Shown in pieces: positions 9,529-16,427 of a stretch of 51,381 bases of DNA. A program made the translations under genes and the position numbers. Each line of letters starts with the position of its first letter. Within the stretch, counting starts at the first letter, position 1. The notes beneath the pieces are model-generated. The model had not been told where the DNA came from and did not search any database. It was given only the letters and a program-made list of their open reading frames with translations. The stretch lies in the NCBI GenBank assembly GCA_036703315.1, contig DATNPH010000004.1, positions 1 through 51,381 on the forward strand, given 5' to 3'. The DNA comes from DATNPH01 sp036703315. Its GTDB lineage: Bacteria > Cyanobacteriota > Cyanobacteriia > Cyanobacteriales > Coleofasciculaceae.

Positions 9529-9764
9529 CGCACTCACCCGCAAGGGAATTAATTCCCTTGCTAATAGCTCAAGTCCATTAAAATGGACTGAAATCTATAT
9601 AGAGTAGGCGTTTAGCCCTTTTCCGAGTTGCCTACTCAGGTGGTGAGGGTATCCACGGAAGTCAAATCTATCTAGAGTATGCGTTTAGTCCTCTTCAGAG
9701 GACTTTAGCTATGAGACAGGGACTTAAGTCCCTGGCGGGTAAGTGGGCAGATGCAAGATGTCAG
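9529..9764. repeat. Dispersed four-hairpin element, copy A (cas6-cas4 gap)
   Basis: The gap between cas6 and cas4 is almost entirely a palindromic element with four short hairpins: CAAGGGAATTAATTCCCTTG (9541-9560), AGTCCATTAAAATGGACT (9572-9589), AGTCCTCTTCAGAGGACT (9687-9704) and CAGGGACTTAAGTCCCTG (9717-9734). The same four hairpins in the same order occur at 45089-45244 with paired base changes. Copy A also has an internal duplication: about 25 nt beginning AAATCTATATAGAGTAGG at 9591 recurs with two changes at 9664. The element ends at GATGCAAGATGTCAGT next to the cas6 stop. It resembles REP-like or MITE-like non-coding elements; I do not recognise a named family. Confidence 0.8.
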
Positions 9765-10604
9765 TTATTGATGGTTCAACCGTCTCACCATGCCCATCCC
9801 CATCGGCGTTTTTCGCCCAATCCCTGCATACAATGCAAAATCCGCTAAAGCATTAATTTGCTTAATTTGTAGTGGTTCTACATCTCCCATCAGGCGGTAG
9901 CTAATTTCCCCCACACATCCAATAAATTTACTGCGAGAGTCAGCCGCGATTTCAGTCCCGATGTTGAAAAAACTGGGGAAGATTGATTCGATTGAAAAGT
10001 TGGACAATTCAATACCGCTGTATTTATTCCATCGATTCAGGAGGCTGTTGAACACACAATCTCTAGTGGGGAGGGCGGTATCATACTGTCCCTGTCGAAA
10101 AGCTGTAGGGGTAGCAAGGGTGAAGGAAATTTGGCGATCGCTTTGTGAAGCGCGATCATAGAGTTGAGAATAGCTAATGGCATTCGCCCAAGGTTGAGTA
10201 GACTGGGGAGTACCGAGGATGCTGGTAATGTGCAAGTCGGCGGGGCCAAGATGCCAGGGGTGATTAGGGTTGAGGTTCAGCCATAGATGAGTCAGTTTGC
10301 TAAATAGGGTATCGTCCAACAGAGAGATGCGCCACCAGCAAGGCGTACCAGTTGGGATAGCTTTCGTATGTTCCCATTGCAGAGTAGAGTTCTGACTCCT
10401 GACTCCTGAGTTGGGACTTCTAACTACTTGCAAAGGGCTGAGGGTGAAGGCTTTTTCGGTTTTTTCGCTGTGAAGGCGATCGCCCAATTCTCGATCTACG
10501 TGACTCACCAAGCTGAAAAAGAGTGCGTGTAGATGTCGCCCTGTAAGAAACTGGGGATAAATTGGTGAAGCTGGGACAAGATTGAGAACTAGGCTATGCG
10601 GCAT
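9765..10604 (-). CDS. cas6: Cas6, crRNA-processing endoribonuclease
   Basis: RNase that cuts the pre-crRNA within each repeat, leaving the 8-nt ATTGAAAC handle. The 279-residue protein has tandem ferredoxin-like folds, and the C-terminal glycine-rich loop characteristic of Cas6 is clear in YAGIGRKTPMGMGMVR near the end. Residues about 60-73 (RSPNSGVRSQNS) are encoded by a CTGACTC-type short tandem repeat at 10388-10412, which looks like an in-frame insertion into a surface loop. The start is 3 nt after the csc1 stop, so it is coupled. The catalytic histidine cannot be named safely without alignment. Confidence 0.93.
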   Translation of the reverse strand: MPHSLVLNLVPASPIYPQFLTGRHLHALFFSLVSHVDRELGDRLHSEKTEKAFTLSPLQVVRSPNSGVRSQNSTLQWEHTKAIPTGTPCWWRISLLDDTLFSKLTHLWLNLNPNHPWHLGPADLHITSILGTPQSTQPWANAISYSQLYDRASQSDRQISFTLATPTAFRQGQYDTALPTRDCVFNSLLNRWNKYSGIELSNFSIESIFPSFFNIGTEIAADSRSKFIGCVGEISYRLMGDVEPLQIKQINALADFALYAGIGRKTPMGMGMVRRLNHQ

Positions 10605-10607
10605 TGC

Positions 10608-11318
10608 TCATACACCCCGAAAACGATACTGCATTTGGGCAGGAATTTTTAACTCACCAAAGCGATAGTGATTCCCCCGCAGTAGTCTGACATTGCGAAT
10701 CAGGCTGACTGGCGGCATATTGATAGTGTCGTAACTCAGCACTTGATGCGAGAACATGACATCTAAGGGATTGAGGGGATAAGGAAAGATAAAAGGTTGC
10801 TCAGTGGTTGATGGCTTCACGTCCTGAGTTTCTGCGATCGTTACCTCAGCCTTACTCATCCACTTACCCAAGCGAATCCATTTGGGTAGAGTCAACGGCT
10901 TTTCAGAGATGACGAAAAACTCAAATTCACTTTCAGGAGCAATCTCTTTAGCTCTGCCAAAACTGGGAATATTTTTCTGAGTTTTCTGCATCTCAACGTG
11001 GTAGCGGTTATCTGCATATTTCCAGGTGTTGAGAACAGCAGCGTGATTGACTGCCCGTGCCGGAGTCACATAAATTCTCTGCTGATTCAGAGGTGTTAGA
11101 TGCTCTTCATATTTAGGGACTTGTTCTGGGCAGAAGTAGCGGTAGGAATGCTCTTCGGAAACGCGAGTGGAATAGCGATCGCTATCTACTAACCCCAGCG
11201 AGTAGCAGAGCGCATAATTGTGCAGTACTGGTTCGGTTTCGTAGAGTCTGCCAATCTCACGAGTGGCGAAATAGAGACTATCGTGCAATTCAATTTGACA
11301 GCGGTAAATAACAGGCAT
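10608..11318 (-). CDS. csc1: Csc1 (Cas5d), type I-D complex subunit
   Basis: Cas5-type subunit of the type I-D interference complex, which caps the 5' handle end of the crRNA and contacts Cas10d. The 236 residues begin MPVIYRCQIELHDSLYFATRE, the RAMP first strand and following loop of the Csc1 family, followed by LYETEPVLHNYALCYSLG. Length is typical. It lies 5 nt after csc2 and 3 nt before cas6 and is surely cotranscribed. Confidence 0.93.
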   Translation of the reverse strand: MPVIYRCQIELHDSLYFATREIGRLYETEPVLHNYALCYSLGLVDSDRYSTRVSEEHSYRYFCPEQVPKYEEHLTPLNQQRIYVTPARAVNHAAVLNTWKYADNRYHVEMQKTQKNIPSFGRAKEIAPESEFEFFVISEKPLTLPKWIRLGKWMSKAEVTIAETQDVKPSTTEQPFIFPYPLNPLDVMFSHQVLSYDTINMPPVSLIRNVRLLRGNHYRFGELKIPAQMQYRFRGV

Positions 11319-11323
11319 AGTAT

Positions 11324-12358
11324 TTACTCCGTTGCTGTGGCTGCTTTTTTACTATTCTTTTTACCTTTATCACCGCTTTTTTCACGGCTTTTGAAGATGT
11401 GTTTCTCAGCATAGGCAGACGATTCACTGTTGGCTTGAGTCAGCATTGCTATAAGTTGCGATTCATCACTGGTTATCGACTTCACTTCCTGCAAGAGAGG
11501 TCGCAAGGATTCGCCAATAAAATCTGTATGCTGAATACACTCTTGAGCCATAAGTTCAGAGATTGCCAGTGTTGCCGCATCCACCACCTCATCTTCGTTG
11601 AGAGGATCAGGGGGTTGAATTTGATTTGCATTACTCATCAAATCGTATATTTTTTGTGTCCAGCGTAGGTTGCTGGCAATTTCACCATCCGCAAAAACAA
11701 TCCCGATTAATTCATTCCGTACTCGACCCGTCCGGGTTGTTTGCGCTCCATAGTGACGGGTTCTGAGAATGTTGTTGAAAACATAGAGAAATCCTGCTTC
11801 AGTGGGGTCTTTTAGAGTCACGATACTGGGGAAAAAGACTTGCGGTAAAATATGGTCTTGGCTGTTGATGCGGCTGGTTACTTCGCCTTGACGGCTCATT
11901 GTCCCATTTTCAAAGGGAGCATTCAGGGTAAAGTTAAAGTGGGAATCATCAAAGGGAGTAATTGAATAAGCGGTATCTACAACAACCTTAGATTTTTCCG
12001 AACCCGAATCACCGATCGCAAAACCGTAAAGAACACAATCTGGTGTAGTTTTGCTGAAATCAACGTTATAATCGCACTTTTCCCAGTCGCCAATTTTGTA
12101 GTTACGCAGCAACTCTCGACCAGTCAGGCGTTCTGGTGTGGACTGCTTGCGCTTAAACATCGCCAAGCGGCTAATTGCCTCTTTGTGTTTGTGTTCAATT
12201 CCTGCACGTACTTTTGCCTTGTTTAACTCACCATCTGTTTGAAATAAAGGGTAAGATTCAGTGATGCGGATCGTGATAAAATGAACGTATTTTCCCATCG
12301 GCTTTGCCGGAATTTCTTGATGAAAAAACTTAGAATCGAGATTTTTAAGGAATGCCAT
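11324..12358 (-). CDS. csc2: Csc2 (Cas7d), type I-D backbone subunit
   Basis: RAMP protein that polymerises along the crRNA spacer to form the backbone of the I-D complex. The 344 residues match the Csc2 family: an N-terminal strand GKYVHFITIRITESYPLF, a basic segment KHKEAISRLAMFKRKQ likely to touch RNA, and FNNILRTRHYGAQTTRTGRVRN, a conserved block of this family. The C-terminal tail is lysine-rich and low in complexity. The gene lies 43 nt after cas10d. Confidence 0.95.
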   Translation of the reverse strand: MAFLKNLDSKFFHQEIPAKPMGKYVHFITIRITESYPLFQTDGELNKAKVRAGIEHKHKEAISRLAMFKRKQSTPERLTGRELLRNYKIGDWEKCDYNVDFSKTTPDCVLYGFAIGDSGSEKSKVVVDTAYSITPFDDSHFNFTLNAPFENGTMSRQGEVTSRINSQDHILPQVFFPSIVTLKDPTEAGFLYVFNNILRTRHYGAQTTRTGRVRNELIGIVFADGEIASNLRWTQKIYDLMSNANQIQPPDPLNEDEVVDAATLAISELMAQECIQHTDFIGESLRPLLQEVKSITSDESQLIAMLTQANSESSAYAEKHIFKSREKSGDKGKKNSKKAATATE

Positions 12359-12401
12359 TTTCGTTTTGCTCCAATTTAGTAAAAGTTCAAAGAAATCAAA
12401 T

Positions 12402-12905
12402 CTACACGGATGCTTCAGTTTCTAATTCAGCAATTTCATCCGGCTCTTCTTGTCGATTAGCTTGACGTTCTTCGTCATCGGCTAAACGGTATAGATATTC
12501 GCAAGTATCTCGAATTAAGTTGAGTTGTGTGCCTGCAAGACGAGCGCGATCGCTCTTGAAACTTCCCTCAAAAATTTCCTTAACAAAGTACTCAGCAAAC
12601 TCATAAACTGCTTTTCGTTCCTCTTCAAGGGTTAGAGCAGGTTTCCATTTTCCATCTATAAAAATAAAGGTTTGTTTGCCTTCAGCTTCTTTGCGTCGAA
12701 CTTTCTTCATTAGACTTGCTATTTTAGCGGCGACTAACTCAGTAATTGACTGCGTATCATCGGCTAAATCTTTGTTGAATTTTAAAATTACATCAGCAGC
12801 CTCATCAATTGGTTTTAGAATTGCGTTAGCTTTTGGGGGTTTTCCCTTACTCTTTGCTCGATAAAAACGACGGTATAGTTGAGTAAGTTTTTTAAGTTTA
12901 GTCAT
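12402..12905 (-). CDS. cas11d: Cas11d, small subunit from internal start within cas10d
   Basis: In characterised type I-D systems the small subunit is translated from an internal start near the 3' end of cas10d. Here an in-frame ATG at 12905 (protein beginning MTKLKKLTQLYRRFYR, 167 residues) is preceded by a perfect Shine-Dalgarno AAAGGAG (12911-12917) at a 5-nt spacing. The product is a mainly helical, basic-then-acidic domain of about 19 kDa, the expected size. The strong ribosome-binding site inside a coding region is the evidence; separate production is inferred. Confidence 0.8.
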   Translation of the reverse strand: MTKLKKLTQLYRRFYRAKSKGKPPKANAILKPIDEAADVILKFNKDLADDTQSITELVAAKIASLMKKVRRKEAEGKQTFIFIDGKWKPALTLEEERKAVYEFAEYFVKEIFEGSFKSDRARLAGTQLNLIRDTCEYLYRLADDEERQANRQEEPDEIAELETEASV

Positions 12906-15737
12906 CTCGTCTCCTTTAGGATCGAAATAGCGATAAAGTTCGAGGTACAGCCGAATTTTGGCAACAGGTACAGAGAGAATTTTGTCTTTGTCCTGCTTCC
13001 GTAACCATTTACTGAGGTAGTGAAAAACATAAAGAGCACTGGTTTCTAAATCTCGCGCTAAGTCTGTCAGCTTTCCCCAATCAGGATTTCCATCTTTCTT
13101 GCGATTCACCTCCAAGTGAATGCAGTAAGCTGCCGTGAGAGCATTTAGAGGGGAAAAATATTCTGATTCGCGAGGTAAAATGCTATCTAAGCGATAGTTA
13201 TCTTTCCTGACAAGAGAATGAATAGCTTGATGTTCGCCATCCAGTAAAGCTGTTTGTTCAAAATCTGCACCGCTAATGAATGGTGGCACGGGTGATTCTG
13301 AAGCAACAACTTTGACATCCATAATCAAAGGTAGTGCTAAGGCTAACCAAGCTGGCATTACCCATGACTCAGTTTCTATAACTTTGGCTTTGCCATTTTC
13401 GTATCTAACTTCTGGTGGTAACGCGATAAAGAAGAACGTCAGAGTTTCATCATCGGGATAGCTAATTTTAAAGGTGCGGTCATCTTCAAGTTGGCTGTTC
13501 GGCTTAATCAGTAAATCATCAACCTGTTGATAATTGGTAACATCCAACTTTGCAACTTGCTCCTTAGAGATGAAATGTTTGCGTAGTTCGGCATCGAATC
13601 GAGTTTGAGTGATGGCATTGTAAGCACTTTGCAAGAACTTATTGGTTTCTGGCGTGAAGAAATAAGCAGGGTAGAGGTAGAGATAGCGATATTTTCTAAC
13701 TTCAAAATCCGCACCCGTCACATTTGTTTTACTCATCAGAATTTGCCGCAACATGATTTCTACTGACCATATTGAGCATATTTGTCGTTTTGCAGCTTGA
13801 GCGTTGAATAAAATCTGACGGTTGCTGTAAACTTGGGGAGCAAATAACGTAGCTGACTCCATTTGCTCGGTTACGGTGTAAGAGGAACTGGACATCGCAC
13901 AAACATTTTCTCTCCCTCTTCCCGTGACTTTAGCAGCATTGTAACGGCTCAGTTCTACTAAAAATGAGTCGGGTTTGGGTTCGACAACTGCACCAGTTGG
14001 TAATGCAATGACCTGACTTACATACCTTCGCAAATCGTCCCAACCGTCAGGAATTGCAAACTCTTTCACAATTGGCATTACGAGACGGGTAGCATGGTCA
14101 ACCATGCCTTCCATGACCTCAAGATTTTCAGCCAAATCTTTACCTATATTCTTTTGGTAATATTTAGCCGCTAAATAATACCAGTCTAGAGGAACACCAC
14201 CAGTTTTTTTGAGAGATTGAATAGTTTTTAAAACAGGAATTTCCTCTGACAAGCTTAAGTATTCGGCTAGCTTTTGGGTGAGGTCTAAATCCGGGATAGC
14301 TTTGCGTTCAGCTTTTGGTAATTGTTTCTGATGATTAGTAGCGCGATCGCGCCATTTTTCCCAAATCCCTCGACAGAGAATATCTCCAAATTCAGCCAAG
14401 CGATCAATCTGAATTTCGTTGCCAAAGACTACATCAATTTCTTTAGGTAGCTCTCCTTTTTTTTGAAACTCTTGCAAGCTTTCACTCCGCTTACCAGCCG
14501 AGGCTGTTTTGCTGTCGGGAAGGATTCGACGCGCCGCATCAATGCTGACTTTCATTAATTCATCAATGCGGAAAAACAACCAGTAGTATTCGGCAAATTT
14601 CAAGCCTTTGCCATCTCGACTAAAACCCGTCTGTCGTTTACTAAGCTGATTGGCACACAGGTTTTTAATTTTCACAATGACTCGATCGGGGATGTCATCA
14701 GTATTAATAACAGGTGCATCAGCAGTAGCTAGGTAAACAACGCCGTCGGGTAGATACAACAATGGAGTGTAGTAGGGTTGAGGATGAGCCTCTATCAAGG
14801 CGTTGTTCAGAATGTTAGTAAGAACGCCACGATTATCTGACAAAGTATGGTAGCTAAACTTAAGTTGACCGTGACTGAGGTCGTTTAATAATTCGGGTAA
14901 TTTATCAGACTTGCCATCACTTTCAACATCAGACGGGTGCTTTACTATCGATGCAAATAAATCTGATAGTCTTACTAGGTCGCGAATAACAGCTCTTACT
15001 CTAGAATCTAATCGACCTTCTCGCAAACCGCGAATTTCCAATCCGCGATCGCTATCCCATTTTTCACCAGCATTGTGACTGAGCCAAACAACATCATCAA
15101 TGTGGGTTTCCCAATCTTCACCTAATAGGTAGTCTAAGCCAAATTCTTGAATCTTTTGCCTAACGTATTTGCGTCCGAAGTTAGGTGCATCAGATTTATG
15201 AGGCGGGTCATCTTTCCAATTACGTTCCTTGAATTTTCCCTCGCTATCATTATTAGTTAGCCAGGTAGGATAATCGGGAAACTTGTCAAAGTCATGCAGA
15301 ATGTATGACGCGATAAACAGGCGAACTTCTGTATCTCCACACTGACGTTTAACTCGGTTAGTACCTATTTCTGGCGACTTTAGCTTTTTGAGAATGCGAT
15401 AGGTAGGAAATAAGCCATTGAGAAGATGAGAGATAAACGATTGATCGTGCTTGCTGCGCTCAACATTTTTACCTTCAGCTTTACGATCTTCGGTAAATTG
15501 ACCCCCCTTAGCAGTGGCTCCCACTAGCTGACGAATCATATTAGGTAAGACATTTTCAGCAAAGCTGGCGAGAATAAAATCATTTTCATTTCCCTCCGCT
15601 TCTTTAATTGCCTTTTTAAACAAGCGAATTGTTAAAAGCTCTCGCTTTGCTGGTGTCTCATCATCCTCGCTTCCTATATCGTCTAGCTCTAACGGTTCTT
15701 CCGGTAAGTCGTCCAAGTTCTCATCAAATTCATTCAT
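12402..15737 (-). CDS. cas10d: Cas10d (Csc3), large subunit with HD nuclease
   Basis: Signature protein of type I-D: a Cas10-like large subunit that carries the HD nuclease normally fused to Cas3. From the ATG at 15737 it has 1111 residues; a longer frame starts at 15797, but this ATG overlaps the upstream stop (TAATG) and is preferred. An acidic N-terminus (about 1-30) is followed by the HD domain with His104 in SFISHLLNG, His148-Asp149 in YILHDFDKF and His221 in VWLSHNAGE. I see no GGDD motif, so the palm domain should be catalytically dead, as in other Cas10d proteins. The last 167 residues can also be made separately from an internal start. Confidence 0.95.
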   Translation of the reverse strand: MNEFDENLDDLPEEPLELDDIGSEDDETPAKRELLTIRLFKKAIKEAEGNENDFILASFAENVLPNMIRQLVGATAKGGQFTEDRKAEGKNVERSKHDQSFISHLLNGLFPTYRILKKLKSPEIGTNRVKRQCGDTEVRLFIASYILHDFDKFPDYPTWLTNNDSEGKFKERNWKDDPPHKSDAPNFGRKYVRQKIQEFGLDYLLGEDWETHIDDVVWLSHNAGEKWDSDRGLEIRGLREGRLDSRVRAVIRDLVRLSDLFASIVKHPSDVESDGKSDKLPELLNDLSHGQLKFSYHTLSDNRGVLTNILNNALIEAHPQPYYTPLLYLPDGVVYLATADAPVINTDDIPDRVIVKIKNLCANQLSKRQTGFSRDGKGLKFAEYYWLFFRIDELMKVSIDAARRILPDSKTASAGKRSESLQEFQKKGELPKEIDVVFGNEIQIDRLAEFGDILCRGIWEKWRDRATNHQKQLPKAERKAIPDLDLTQKLAEYLSLSEEIPVLKTIQSLKKTGGVPLDWYYLAAKYYQKNIGKDLAENLEVMEGMVDHATRLVMPIVKEFAIPDGWDDLRRYVSQVIALPTGAVVEPKPDSFLVELSRYNAAKVTGRGRENVCAMSSSSYTVTEQMESATLFAPQVYSNRQILFNAQAAKRQICSIWSVEIMLRQILMSKTNVTGADFEVRKYRYLYLYPAYFFTPETNKFLQSAYNAITQTRFDAELRKHFISKEQVAKLDVTNYQQVDDLLIKPNSQLEDDRTFKISYPDDETLTFFFIALPPEVRYENGKAKVIETESWVMPAWLALALPLIMDVKVVASESPVPPFISGADFEQTALLDGEHQAIHSLVRKDNYRLDSILPRESEYFSPLNALTAAYCIHLEVNRKKDGNPDWGKLTDLARDLETSALYVFHYLSKWLRKQDKDKILSVPVAKIRLYLELYRYFDPKGDEMTKLKKLTQLYRRFYRAKSKGKPPKANAILKPIDEAADVILKFNKDLADDTQSITELVAAKIASLMKKVRRKEAEGKQTFIFIDGKWKPALTLEEERKAVYEFAEYFVKEIFEGSFKSDRARLAGTQLNLIRDTCEYLYRLADDEERQANRQEEPDEIAELETEASV

Positions 15738-16114
15738 TATTCTGTTTCCCCATCGATTGGGCAATATTCCTGAATACTTCCCCGTTGCAGAATCCACAAC
15801 TTTCCCTCAACTTCTGCTACATCCAATCCTTGGATTAGCGTCTCTATTGCTTCGCGCCAATCTGCAAAAGTAGGACGAGATGGCAAGCGAATCACTACAA
15901 TTCCTGCATAGTCACGAGGATTAAACCGCATCCGATTCCCAAATCCCCGATCTAAAGTGACTAAGCATCTTCCTTCACGGCGACAAACCTCAATAACATC
16001 TACATCCGGAGCGGAACTCAGCCCTTGTCCTCGCACAGTTGCCACATCATGTCCGACCGAACTTAACAGACTGACAACGCGAACATCGACATTCTCATCC
16101 AGCTTTAAATTCAC
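15737..16114 (-). CDS. DUF5615 PIN-like protein, putative toxin of a DUF433/DUF5615 pair
   Basis: The 125-residue protein starts with a GTG at 16114 (MNLKLDENVDVRVVSLL) and has the layout of the DUF5615/Mut7-C-like PIN fold: acidic LDEN at residues 5-8, GHDVATVRGQGLSSAPD, and RCLVTLDRGFGNRM with a second acidic site. This family pairs with DUF433 proteins as a presumed VapBC-like toxin-antitoxin module. It overlaps the DUF433 gene by 4 nt (GTGA) and its stop overlaps the cas10d start (TAATG), so it is translationally coupled on both sides inside the cas operon. RNase activity is inferred from the fold. Confidence 0.85.
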   Translation of the reverse strand: MNLKLDENVDVRVVSLLSSVGHDVATVRGQGLSSAPDVDVIEVCRREGRCLVTLDRGFGNRMRFNPRDYAGIVVIRLPSRPTFADWREAIETLIQGLDVAEVEGKLWILQRGSIQEYCPIDGETE

Positions 16115-16371
16115 GTCACGGCTTCCTTTTTTTCACCTAAAGGAAGTTCGACATAATAACCCCGCGCCATCTCTGCACCGTAGGCAATGCAAGCAAGCAC
16201 GTCCTCTCGTTCTATACCTGGATAAGCCTCTAGAATTTCCTCAATTGCCATGCCACCAGCTAGGTAGTCAAGAATGAGAGAAACCCAAATGCGATGTCCG
16301 CGAATGCAAGGTTTGCCAAAGCAGATATTCGGATCGATAGAGATTCTAGACAGCAGATTGTCTTCAGTCAT
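16111..16371 (-). CDS. DUF433 protein, putative antitoxin
   Basis: The 86 residues carry the DUF433 pattern: ISIDPNICFGKPCIRGHRI, then the helical YLAGGMAIEEILEAYPGIE and EDVLACIAYGAEMA. Members are small helix-turn-helix proteins usually encoded just upstream of a DUF5615 PIN-like toxin, as here. The gene follows cas3' after 56 nt and overlaps the toxin gene by 4 nt. It may bind DNA to autoregulate, but no promoter separates it clearly from the cas operon. Confidence 0.88.
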   Translation of the reverse strand: MTEDNLLSRISIDPNICFGKPCIRGHRIWVSLILDYLAGGMAIEEILEAYPGIEREDVLACIAYGAEMARGYYVELPLGEKKEAVT

Positions 16372-16427
16372 TGGTTTTCTTCCAAATTTGGCGTAAGTTA
16401 TTTAAACAAGTCTTCTCCGTTAACTTT

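Noticed and set aside
12402..15737. Active cyclase (GGDD) in Cas10d that could make cyclic oligoadenylates for the GAF or TIR proteins
   Set aside because: No GGDD motif is present in the sequence, and Cas10d palm domains are known to be inactive; no CARF-domain protein is in the locus either.
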